This document shows positions 1 through 6,687 of a DNA stretch of 11,078 bases, piece after piece; position 1 is the stretch's first letter, and the number at the start of each line of letters is the position of its first letter. The notes beneath the pieces are model-generated. The model saw only the letters and a list, made by a program, of their open reading frames with translations. It was not told where the DNA came from and made no database searches. This DNA is from DATMYQ01 sp035560935 (GTDB lineage: Bacteria; Bacillota; Negativicutes; Sporomusales; Sporomusaceae), in the NCBI GenBank assembly GCA_035560935.1, contig DATMYQ010000270.1:1-11078 (forward strand), in the 5' to 3' direction. A program made the translations under genes and the position numbers.

Positions 1-2
1 GA

Positions 3-1961
3 TTATCCCGGCTCCGGTTTCACCGCCGGCGTCAGATCCCGCCGGGTATAGCTGCATTCCGGGTAACCGCTGCAGCCGACGAATTTTTCGCCGGTACGGC
101 GGTTTTCTCTGATCAGCAGACTTTTGCCGCACACGGGGCATGCTTCGCCGGTCTCCTGGCGCACCCGGGGTCCTTCCGGCCGTTCCGCAAAAGCGTCAAA
201 GCCGGTGTAGCGGCGCAGCGCCGCTGTCAGCGGCTGAAAAAACTCCCGTACAGTGGGCACATAGTGCTGCTTGCCGGCTTCAATATCATCCAGCCGCGCT
301 TCCATACCGGCGGTATATTCCACGCTAATGATTTCCGGGAAATGTTCCCGCAGCGCGCCATCCACCAGTTTGCCCAAATCCGTAGGCAGAAGACGGCGTT
401 TTTCCGTCTGGGAATATTGCCGCCGGAACAGCGTCTCAATGGTGGGGGCGTAGGTACTGGGTCGGCCCACGCCGGACTCTTCCATTTTTTTAATCAGGCT
501 GGCTTCGGTAAAGTAGGCCGGCGGTTTGGTGAAACTCTGGCGGGACTGAAGATCATTCAGCTGCAGCGGGTCCTGAGCCTCCAGCGCTGGCAGGCGTTGG
601 TTCCTGCCGGTGTCTTCTTCCTTGTCGTCGTCACCGTTCTCGCCCTCGTCCTTATTGTCTTCCTTACCTTTTTTGCTCTTTTTCGCCGGTTTTTCTTTTT
701 CCGGCTCCTCCTGCCAGATGATGGTGAAACCGGGAAAGACCTCGACGCTGCCGCTGGCTTTAAAGCGGGCTTTGCCGCCGGCGATGTGAACCGTGGTCAC
801 ATCATTCACCGCCGCCGCCATCTGGCTGGCCAGATAACGTTCATAAACCAGTTTATAGACGCCGAACTGGCGGGCGTTCAAATAGGGTTTCACCTGCTCC
901 GGCGTCAGCTCAATATGCGTGGGCCGGATCGCTTCATGGGCGTCCTGAACGTTATCCCCTTTGTTTTTGAACTGAGGGGCTTTGGGCGGCAGGTACGCCT
1001 TGTCCAGCTTCATAACTTCCGTTACGTACTTCCGGGTCGCCTCCTGAAACTCCGGCGCGGTCCGGACGGAGTCGGTACGCATATAAGTGATCAAACCAGT
1101 GGGACCATCGGCTAAATTAATCCCTTCGTACAGCTGTTGGGCAATGTCCATCGTTTCTTTGGCGCCGATTTTTATGCGCGACGAGGCCGCCTGCTGCAGC
1201 GCCGATGTGGTAAACGGCGGCGGCGCGCTCCGCCGGACCCGTTTTTTCTCCACTGTATCCACCAGAAACTGCTGTTCCCGGATATATTCCAGCGCCCGCT
1301 CGGTAATGTCCTGATTATGCAGCGGTTTTTGCGTCACCAGTTCCGCCGTAAAAGTTTCGTCTTTGGCGTTTTGAAAGATGGCGGTGATTTTCCAAAACTC
1401 CTGTTTGACAAAGGCATCGATTTCCCGCTGGCGGTCGCAGAGCAGCCGCAGCGCCACCGACTGAACCCGCCCGGCGCTCAAGCCCTTGGTTCGCAGGCGG
1501 TATGACAACGCCCCGGACAACTTATAGCCCACCAGCCGGTCAATGGTTCTCCGGGTCTGCTGGGCTTCAATCCGCTGATAATTCAGAGGTCGGACCTGTT
1601 CCAGCCCTTTTTTCACGCCATTTTTCGTGATCTCGTGAAATTCCGCCCGGCAAGGCAGAGAGCCGTCCATTCCCAGTATTTCGCTAATATGCCAGGCAAT
1701 CGCTTCTCCTTCGCGATCCGGGTCACTGGCCAGCACGATATCCTGAGCCCGGCGGGCTTCGTTCAGCAGGCGCTGTACCGCATTACGTTTGCTGTCGATC
1801 ACTTCATAGGAGACGGCAAAATCGTTGGCAATATCGATACCGAACTCTTTGGGTAAATCACGGACATGACCGGCAGAAGCGGCAACCACATAGTCTTTCC
1901 CCAAATATTTTGCAATAGTTTTCGCTTTTGCCGGACTTTCCACAATCACTAAATGCGCCAT
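3..1961 (-). CDS. topA: DNA topoisomerase I (type IA)
   Basis: Relaxes negatively supercoiled DNA by nicking one strand through a 5'-phosphotyrosyl link. The 652-aa product opens with a Toprim domain (VIVESPAKAKT at 5-15 with Glu8; DPDREGE at 80-86, the acidic metal-binding motif). The active-site tyrosine is Tyr293 in ITYMRTDS. SAGRVQSVA (162-170) and the GVGRPSTYA segment (497-505) are also family signatures. One C4 zinc finger closes the protein (Cys608, Cys611, Cys630, Cys636). Bacillus TopA is about 690 aa and E. coli TopA 865 aa, so the C-terminal tail is short. A Lys/Glu/Asp-rich stretch lies at about 417-452 between conserved blocks. The ATG at 1959-1961 follows an AAGGGAG ribosome binding site and precedes the Toprim motif at the usual distance. 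The stop codon is inside the window. Divergent from pdxA. Confidence 0.97.
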   Translation of the reverse strand: MAHLVIVESPAKAKTIAKYLGKDYVVAASAGHVRDLPKEFGIDIANDFAVSYEVIDSKRNAVQRLLNEARRAQDIVLASDPDREGEAIAWHISEILGMDGSLPCRAEFHEITKNGVKKGLEQVRPLNYQRIEAQQTRRTIDRLVGYKLSGALSYRLRTKGLSAGRVQSVALRLLCDRQREIDAFVKQEFWKITAIFQNAKDETFTAELVTQKPLHNQDITERALEYIREQQFLVDTVEKKRVRRSAPPPFTTSALQQAASSRIKIGAKETMDIAQQLYEGINLADGPTGLITYMRTDSVRTAPEFQEATRKYVTEVMKLDKAYLPPKAPQFKNKGDNVQDAHEAIRPTHIELTPEQVKPYLNARQFGVYKLVYERYLASQMAAAVNDVTTVHIAGGKARFKASGSVEVFPGFTIIWQEEPEKEKPAKKSKKGKEDNKDEGENGDDDKEEDTGRNQRLPALEAQDPLQLNDLQSRQSFTKPPAYFTEASLIKKMEESGVGRPSTYAPTIETLFRRQYSQTEKRRLLPTDLGKLVDGALREHFPEIISVEYTAGMEARLDDIEAGKQHYVPTVREFFQPLTAALRRYTGFDAFAERPEGPRVRQETGEACPVCGKSLLIRENRRTGEKFVGCSGYPECSYTRRDLTPAVKPEPG

Positions 1962-2153
1962 AACGATTCTCCCTTAATTTAAATGGACTAAACGCATACA
2001 ACGTTTTTCATATTTGATTTACTATATTAGCATAACCGAAGCAACGACCACCGTGTAAATTTTTTGTAAACAAAGCGGTTTAAAGTGTAATTTCGATGAG
2101 AATGCCGTATAATAAAATCCATACTATTTATTGGGAAGGACTTGAATTATTCC
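1962..2153. promoter_or_regulatory. divergent topA/pdxA intergenic region
   Basis: AT-rich 192-bp spacer between the divergent topA and pdxA starts, so it should hold both promoters. On the plus strand a consensus -10 TATAAT sits at 2108-2113, 40 bases before the pdxA ATG, but the -35 position (about 2085-2090) is a poor match. On the minus strand a TTTACA followed by TATGCT about 19 bases on is a weak topA candidate. No operator-like palindrome was seen. Both assignments are by eye. Confidence 0.45.
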
Positions 2154-3176
2154 ATGAAACCATTAATTGGCATTACGATGGGCGATGGCGCCGGCATCGG
2201 ACCGGAAATCATCGTGAAAGCGTTAACCGCTTCAGCCCTCCATATTATCTGCCGACCGGTGGTCATTGGCAATTTGGCCACGCTGCGCAAAGCCGCCGTT
2301 GCGCTGGGTCTGAAAGCCGAGTTTCGCAAAATCACCCGGTTGGACAATGCAGGCACACAGCCGTTAACCATTGATGTCATTGACCTGGACAATCTTCCTG
2401 CAGATCTGCCTTGGGGGAAAGTCAGCCCCGTTGCTGGCAAAGCCGCTTATGAATACGCCGCCAAAGCCACGCAGATGGCACTAGCCGGCAAACTCCAGGC
2501 AATCGTTACGGCGCCATTAAACAAGAAAGCCCTGCGGCTGGGAGGAATGGAATTTCCCGGCCACGGAGAAATTTTCGCCTATCTCTCTGGAGTCAAAAAA
2601 TATGCTATGCTGCTGGTGGGAGGAAGCCTCCAGGAGACCATCCGGGTCATCCACGTCACCGAACATATGTCGCTCCGCCAAGCCTGTGAAAAAGTCTGTC
2701 AACAATCCGTCATGGAAACCATCGAAATGGCCGATTATTCGTTGAAGCTGTTGGGAATTCCCCATCCCCGGATCGCAGTGGCGGGACTCAATCCCCACGG
2801 TGGCGAAGATGGCTTGTTTGGTAATGAGGAAATCGCTGAAATCATTCCGGCGGTGAAAGCCATGGCCGCCAAAGGCTATCAGGTTCGGGGACCCTTTCCG
2901 GCCGACACGGTGTTCTACCGGGCAGTGGTTCGCCAGGAATTTGACATCGTCGTCGCCATGTACCATGATCAAGGGTTAATTCCCTTTAAACTGCTGGGTT
3001 TCGAGACCGGAGTCAATGTTACGGTAGGCCTGCCCTTCGTCCGGACCGCGGTCAGCCACGGCACCGCCTTCGATCAGGCAGGCAAAGGCGTCGCCGACTG
3101 CCGCAGCCTCACGGAAGCCATCCGGCTGGCCACGTTAATGGTCCGCAACGCGGTCTCCGTACAGCCGCCCCGGTGA
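2154..3176 (+). CDS. pdxA: PdxA-family 4-phospho-hydroxyacid dehydrogenase
   Basis: NAD-dependent, metal-dependent oxidative decarboxylase family. PdxA oxidises 4-phosphohydroxy-L-threonine in vitamin B6 synthesis; PdxA2 paralogs act on 4-phospho-D-threonate or D-erythronate. The 340-aa product has the expected metal ligands His171 (VTEHMSL), His215 (LNPHGGE) and His271 (MYHDQG), and the substrate residues Lys279, Asn288 and Arg297 in the GVNVTVGLPFVRT block. Two highly conserved spots deviate: GDGAGIGPE at 10-18 has Gly for the usual Pro, and GHGE at 136-139 has Gly where most members have Thr, a substrate-contacting position. The LFGNEE and IPFKLLGF segments look more PdxA2-like. No DUF1537 kinase, which usually accompanies PdxA2, lies alongside. 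The ATG at 2154 is chosen because the protein then starts MKPLIGITMGD. GGGAAGGA at 2133-2140 is 13 bases upstream, rather far, while an upstream TTG at 2142 would be too close to it. Confidence 0.88.
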   Translation: MKPLIGITMGDGAGIGPEIIVKALTASALHIICRPVVIGNLATLRKAAVALGLKAEFRKITRLDNAGTQPLTIDVIDLDNLPADLPWGKVSPVAGKAAYEYAAKATQMALAGKLQAIVTAPLNKKALRLGGMEFPGHGEIFAYLSGVKKYAMLLVGGSLQETIRVIHVTEHMSLRQACEKVCQQSVMETIEMADYSLKLLGIPHPRIAVAGLNPHGGEDGLFGNEEIAEIIPAVKAMAAKGYQVRGPFPADTVFYRAVVRQEFDIVVAMYHDQGLIPFKLLGFETGVNVTVGLPFVRTAVSHGTAFDQAGKGVADCRSLTEAIRLATLMVRNAVSVQPPR

Positions 3177-3203
3177 TTTTAAATTTTACGCGGTCCGAAG
3201 GGG

Positions 3204-3680
3204 TTAAAGCGCAGTCAGCGGCGCGGCCATGGGTAAATAACGGACTCCGTTCCGTTCCTGTTCCTCCACAAAGGGGGTAAAACCATTTTTCCGGTAAAAA
3301 AGCACGGCGTAGGGAGAAGAATTCACGGTGAGGATTTCCCGGGGCGGCTCCGCTTCCCGGCAATACTGCCGGACCCGTTCCAAAAGCGCCGTCCCGATCC
3401 CCCGCCCCTGCCAGCCTAAAGCCACAAACAGCAAGGCCAGATGGCGGGCTTCCCTGGCTTCCGCAAAGCCCACGGGAATCCCCTGATAGAGCGCCACCCA
3501 CTGCCGGTTTCCTTCCACTCGCCGTTGCCGCAGCTCGCCCGGTGCGATAAAAGCCATAAATTCCTGAATCCCGGCCAGGGAATAGCCCGGCGCCACACAC
3601 TGTAAAAAAGTCTGCACCACCATCCGGGCCACCAGGGCTTCATCACCGGCGGTCAACAGCCGGTAGAGGACTTGGTCCAT
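3204..3680 (-). CDS. GNAT-family N-acetyltransferase
   Basis: Small 158-aa cytoplasmic protein of the Gcn5-related acetyltransferase fold, which transfers an acetyl group from acetyl-CoA to an amine. Motif A is clear at about 79-103, with the CoA-pyrophosphate loop QGRGIG at 91-96. Motif B follows at 120-134 (NSSPYAVLFYRKNGF), a conserved beta-bulge and helix ending in the typical Y-x-x-x-G-F pattern. The substrate cannot be told from sequence. The ATG at 3678-3680 is preferred over one seven codons upstream because AGGGAGGA sits six bases before it; the longer reading would place that ribosome binding site inside the gene. It converges on pdxA with 27 bases between stops and no obvious terminator between them. 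It lies downstream of the etf hairpin on the same strand, so it probably has its own weak promoter or relies on read-through. Confidence 0.85.
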   Translation of the reverse strand: MDQVLYRLLTAGDEALVARMVVQTFLQCVAPGYSLAGIQEFMAFIAPGELRQRRVEGNRQWVALYQGIPVGFAEAREARHLALLFVALGWQGRGIGTALLERVRQYCREAEPPREILTVNSSPYAVLFYRKNGFTPFVEEQERNGVRYLPMAAPLTAL

Positions 3681-3713
3681 CACCCATCCTCCCTGTGTCA
3701 TATTTTGGTATGA

Positions 3714-3752
3714 AAGGCTGTATACCCGAGATTTTCCCGGGTATACAGCCTT
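3714..3752 (-). terminator. hairpin terminator after etfBA
   Basis: Perfect 15-bp inverted repeat: AAGGCTGTATACCCG at 3714-3728 and its complement at 3738-3752, with a 9-base loop. Read on the minus strand it lies 65 bases after the etfA stop and is followed by only a short T run (TTTC), so termination may be incomplete. Read on the plus strand it is not followed by a convincing T tract. Confidence 0.65.
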
Positions 3753-3765
3753 GTTTCGTTGTACC

Positions 3766-3783
3766 GGTTATAACGGTTATAAC
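3766..3783. repeat. tandem 9-bp repeat of a palindromic unit
   Basis: GGTTATAAC occurs twice head to tail (3766-3774 and 3775-3783). Its core GTTATAAC is a perfect palindrome, so the pair forms both direct and inverted repeats. It lies between the etfA stop and the downstream hairpin. No function can be assigned. Confidence 0.6.
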
Positions 3784-3816
3784 CTTAGCCGGCTCAGCAG
3801 GCTGTCAGAACACTGA

Positions 3817-5022
3817 TCAGCAGGCTGCCGGTTTAATTTTTTTCACTTCTTCAATCAAAATCGGCAGGATCTCCAGCACGTCACCGACGATACCGTAGTT
3901 GGCCATTTTAAAGATCGGCGCATCGGCGTCCTTGTTGATGGCGATAATAATATCCGAGGTGGACATCCCCGCCAGATGCTGGATTGCTCCGCTGATTCCA
4001 CAGGCGATATACACTTTGGGAGCCACGGTTTTACCGGTCTGGCCCACCTGGTGAATGGCCGGTTTCCAGCCGGCGTCCACTGCCGCCCGTGAAGCGCCGA
4101 CGGCCCCACCCAACGCGGCGGCCAATTCTTCGATATAGTGGAAGTTTTCCGGTTTGCCCATGCCCCGACCGCCGGACACGATGAATTCCGCCTCTTCCAG
4201 ATTGCAGGAAACGGTACCGCAGGCGGCAATCACTTCCAATAGCTTTGTACGAATATCCGTAGCCTTCACTTTACTGGGAACCTTAATCACTTCGCCGCTC
4301 CGGGAAAGATCCGGTTCCGGACGTTTGAACACATTGGGACGCACCGTGCCCATCTGCGGGCGGTGTTCCGGGCTTAAAATGGTCGCCATGATGTTGCCGC
4401 CAAACGCGGGACGGGTCCAGGCCACCAAGCCGGTTTCCTCATCAATATCCAGGCCAGTGCAGTCCGCCGTCAGACCGGTGCCCACCCGACAAGCCACCCG
4501 GGGCCCCAGGTCCCGGCCGTCGTTGGTCGCACCCAGCAGAATAACCGAAGGTTTGTAGGTTTGAATCAAATCCATAAAGGCGATGCTGTAGCCGTCGGTG
4601 GAATAATGCTGGTATTCCGGGCCTTCCACCGCCAGCACTTTATCAGCCCCGCTGGCGAACAGGCTGGGAGCCAGCTCCGTCACCGTTTCGCCAATGACCA
4701 CGGCGCTCAGTTCCTGTCCCAGCGCGTCGGCCAGTTTCCGGCCGGCTCCGATCAGTTCATGACCCACGTTCCGGGCTTTTCCCCGGTATTGTTCCACATA
4801 AACCCAAACGCCCTTGTAATCCGCTTTATTGATCCCGGTCACCCGGGTGGTTTCTTCCCGCTTGATCGCCTCCGCCGGGCAGACCTCGACGCAAGCGCCG
4901 CAGACCGTACAGGCCTCGGTAATCACCGCCGCGCCGTCTTCCATTACGATGGCTCCGAAGGGGCAGGCGCCAACGCAGGCTTCACAACCTGTACATAATT
5001 CCTTCTCTATACTGATTGCCAT
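3817..5022 (-). CDS. etfA: electron transfer flavoprotein alpha subunit with 2[4Fe-4S] domain
   Basis: FAD-binding alpha subunit of the EtfAB heterodimer, which passes electrons between NADH, ferredoxin and an acyl-CoA-type or lactate-type dehydrogenase. At 401 aa it is longer than a plain EtfA (about 310-330) because of an N-terminal bacterial-ferredoxin domain. Two CxxCxxCxxxCP motifs are complete: Cys10, 13, 16, 20 and Cys38, 41, 44, 48. The EtfA N-domain follows from about 70. The C-terminal FAD domain shows SGGRGMGKPENF (283-294), GASRAAVDAGW (309-319), QVGQTGKTVAPKVYIACGIS (325-344) and INKDADAPIF (362-371). This architecture is known from CarE of the caffeyl-CoA reductase complex and LctC of the lactate dehydrogenase complex, both electron-bifurcating; applying that here is inference. 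The ATG has GGAGGG about seven bases upstream and follows etfB by 17 bases. It ends in TGA after a Pro-Ala-Ala-Cys tail. Confidence 0.95.
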   Translation of the reverse strand: MAISIEKELCTGCEACVGACPFGAIVMEDGAAVITEACTVCGACVEVCPAEAIKREETTRVTGINKADYKGVWVYVEQYRGKARNVGHELIGAGRKLADALGQELSAVVIGETVTELAPSLFASGADKVLAVEGPEYQHYSTDGYSIAFMDLIQTYKPSVILLGATNDGRDLGPRVACRVGTGLTADCTGLDIDEETGLVAWTRPAFGGNIMATILSPEHRPQMGTVRPNVFKRPEPDLSRSGEVIKVPSKVKATDIRTKLLEVIAACGTVSCNLEEAEFIVSGGRGMGKPENFHYIEELAAALGGAVGASRAAVDAGWKPAIHQVGQTGKTVAPKVYIACGISGAIQHLAGMSTSDIIIAINKDADAPIFKMANYGIVGDVLEILPILIEEVKKIKPAAC

Positions 5023-5039
5023 TGTCTTCCCTCCGTTAC

Positions 5040-5825
5040 CTACAGAATTTTTGCTTCCGTCAGTTTACTCAGCAGCTTTTCCACCGCCGCCCGGGACGTT
5101 TCTTCCTGAATCATTTCTCCCTGGCAGCGCTGCTTGGGAGTAAATATTTTCCGCACCTGGGTTGGTGAGCCGTTCAGGCCGATCCGGCTCGGGTCCACTT
5201 GCACGTCTTCCGCCGACCAGACCGGGATTTCCTTGCGGTTGGCTTTCATTGTTCCCTTTACGCTGGGATAGCGGGGCTCGTTGATGGATTTGACCACCGA
5301 CAGCAGCACCGGCGTTTTGGTTTCAATAATTTCGTAGCCTTCTTCGTGCTCCCGTTCCACCTTGACGACGTCGCCGTTCACTTCAATTTTCGAAACATAG
5401 GTCACCTGGGCAATATCCAAATGCTCGGCCATTTCCGGTCCCACCTGGGCGGTATCGCCGTCAATGGCCTGTTTGCCGCAGATAATCATATCAAACGGGC
5501 CTATTTTTTTCACGCCGGCCGCCAGCGTCAGACTGGTGGCCAAAGTGTCCGCGCCGCCAAAGGCCCGGTCGCTCATCAGCACCGCTTCATCCGCACCCAT
5601 GGCCAGACACTCTTTCAACGCGTCCTTGGCCTGCGGCGGTCCCATGGACAGCACCGTGACCTTGCCGCCGTGCTGTTCTTTGAGCTGCAGCGCCGCTTCC
5701 AGCGCATTTTTGTCAAAAGGATTCACAATGCTAGGTACCCCCTGACGAATCAGTGTGTTCGTCTTGGGATCAATTTTCACTTCCGTGGTATCCGGTACCT
5801 GTTTGACACAAACAATAATGTCCAT
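5040..5825 (-). CDS. etfB: electron transfer flavoprotein beta subunit
   Basis: Partner of EtfA. In bifurcating Etfs this subunit holds the FAD that accepts the hydride from NADH. The 261-aa product is typical in length. Family blocks are VKQVPDT (7-13), NPFDKNALEAAL (35-46), the MGPPQAKDALKECLAMGADE stretch (61-80), GADTLATS (91-98) and the EtfB signature GKQAIDGDTAQVGPEMAEHL (117-136). The C-terminal arm (about 200-261) would contact EtfA or the partner dehydrogenase. The ATG at 5823-5825 is chosen over a reading 17 codons longer because GGGAGGT lies seven bases upstream and the protein then starts MDIIVCVKQVPDT. First gene of the etfB-etfA operon. No dehydrogenase gene is adjacent in the window, so the electron acceptor or donor partner is unknown. 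Confidence 0.95.
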   Translation of the reverse strand: MDIIVCVKQVPDTTEVKIDPKTNTLIRQGVPSIVNPFDKNALEAALQLKEQHGGKVTVLSMGPPQAKDALKECLAMGADEAVLMSDRAFGGADTLATSLTLAAGVKKIGPFDMIICGKQAIDGDTAQVGPEMAEHLDIAQVTYVSKIEVNGDVVKVEREHEEGYEIIETKTPVLLSVVKSINEPRYPSVKGTMKANRKEIPVWSAEDVQVDPSRIGLNGSPTQVRKIFTPKQRCQGEMIQEETSRAAVEKLLSKLTEAKIL

Positions 5826-5915
5826 CCGGTAAACCTCCCGTAACCATAAAATATAATGCTCTCCGAAAAAAACCAAACCGGCTGTCCCGGCTGAACAAAA
5901 AAGAATCCATTCTCT

Positions 5916-5945
5916 ATTTTAATCGCAAGCGCCCTCAATCCGCAA
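5916..5945 (-). promoter_or_regulatory. candidate etfBA promoter
   Basis: On the minus strand TTGCGG (5940-5945) is followed after 18 bases by TAAAAT (5916-5921). This would give a leader of about 80 bases before the etfB start. The -10 matches 5/6 and the -35 only 3/6. No leader terminator or riboswitch was recognised in the remaining sequence. Confidence 0.3.
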
Positions 5946-6014
5946 GACCTGTTTATCGGATCCGGCGGAACCAGCGGACAATTTCCTTCCTCCGCGCCGT
6001 AAATTTGCCTCTTG

Positions 6015-6023
6015 TGGTATACT
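6015..6023 (+). promoter_or_regulatory. candidate extended -10 promoter for the DUF218 gene
   Basis: TGGTATACT at 6015-6023 is an extended -10 element (TGn plus TATACT, 5/6). No good -35 is found 17 bases upstream, consistent with extended -10 promoters. It lies 55 bases before the ATG at 6079. Confidence 0.4.
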
Positions 6024-6078
6024 GTTAAGCAAAACCTGAAATTTATGGCCTCTGCCTTAACAAAGGAGTGTATTATCC

Positions 6079-6687
6079 ATGTCTTCCTACCCGCTGTTTC
6101 GTCGCCGCCGGTCTTTCCCGGCCCGCGTTTTACGCGCCCTTGTCCTTGGAATAGCGCTGGTCCTGCTGGCCCTGGAAGTTCCTATTATCGGTTACGGTTA
6201 TCTTAGTACGCCGCAACCCAGCCAGGTGATGATCGTCCTGGGCAGCCGGGTCATCGGCCAGGAGCCGGGACCCATGCTGACGCCCCGGCTGCAGGAGGCG
6301 CTGCGCCTCTACCGGCAGGGCTACGCACCGCTGATCATTGTCAGCGGCGCCCGGGGCGCTGACGAAGCCGCCAGCGAAGCGGCGGTGATGAAAGAATACC
6401 TGGTCCGTGAAGGGGTTCCCGCCGCCAGCATTATACCGGAGGATCAGTCTTTCAGCACCCGGGAAAACCTGGTCAATTCCCAGCGGATTATGGCCCGGGA
6501 AGGCCTGACCCAGGCGCTGATCGTCTCCAACCGGTCCCATATCTGCCGCTCACTGCTCCTAGCGCATCGTCTGGGATTATCCGCCAGCGCCGCCCCGGCT
6601 CCGATGGCCCCCGGCTGGTATCGCACCTTCCAGCAATACACCCGGGAAGGAGCCGCCCTCGCTTATCAGCTGCTGTTTAACCGATAA
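6079..6687 (+). CDS. YdcF/SanA/ElyC-like DUF218 membrane protein
   Basis: 202-aa protein of the DUF218 family, which includes SanA, YdcF and ElyC; members are linked to envelope integrity, but the chemistry is unsettled. The N-terminus has a basic patch (RRRR at 8-11) followed by one hydrophobic segment at about 18-40, so it is probably an N-terminally anchored protein with the domain outside. The domain runs about 48-175: MIVLGSRV (51-58), TPRLQEALRLYRQG (68-81), IIVSGA (86-91), Glu100, FSTRENLVNS (125-134) and IVSNRSH (148-154), all in family order. AAAGGAG at 6062-6068 is ten bases before the ATG. It is divergent from etfB, and its last 11 bases overlap the 3' end of dnaE on the other strand. 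Confidence 0.85.
   Translation: MSSYPLFRRRRSFPARVLRALVLGIALVLLALEVPIIGYGYLSTPQPSQVMIVLGSRVIGQEPGPMLTPRLQEALRLYRQGYAPLIIVSGARGADEAASEAAVMKEYLVREGVPAASIIPEDQSFSTRENLVNSQRIMAREGLTQALIVSNRSHICRSLLLAHRLGLSASAAPAPMAPGWYRTFQQYTREGAALAYQLLFNR

Noticed and set aside
2142..2153. TTG start extending pdxA by four codons
   Set aside because: The ribosome binding site ends one base before it, and family members start at the Met-Lys-Pro-Leu position.
5199..5843. Plus-strand frame opposite etfB
   Set aside because: Shadow of etfB with His/Phe/Arg-rich composition and no recognisable domain.
5826..6078. Possible riboswitch or attenuator in the etfB leader
   Set aside because: Only a 4-bp CCGG pairing near a T run was found, with no known aptamer pattern. 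It is too weak to call.
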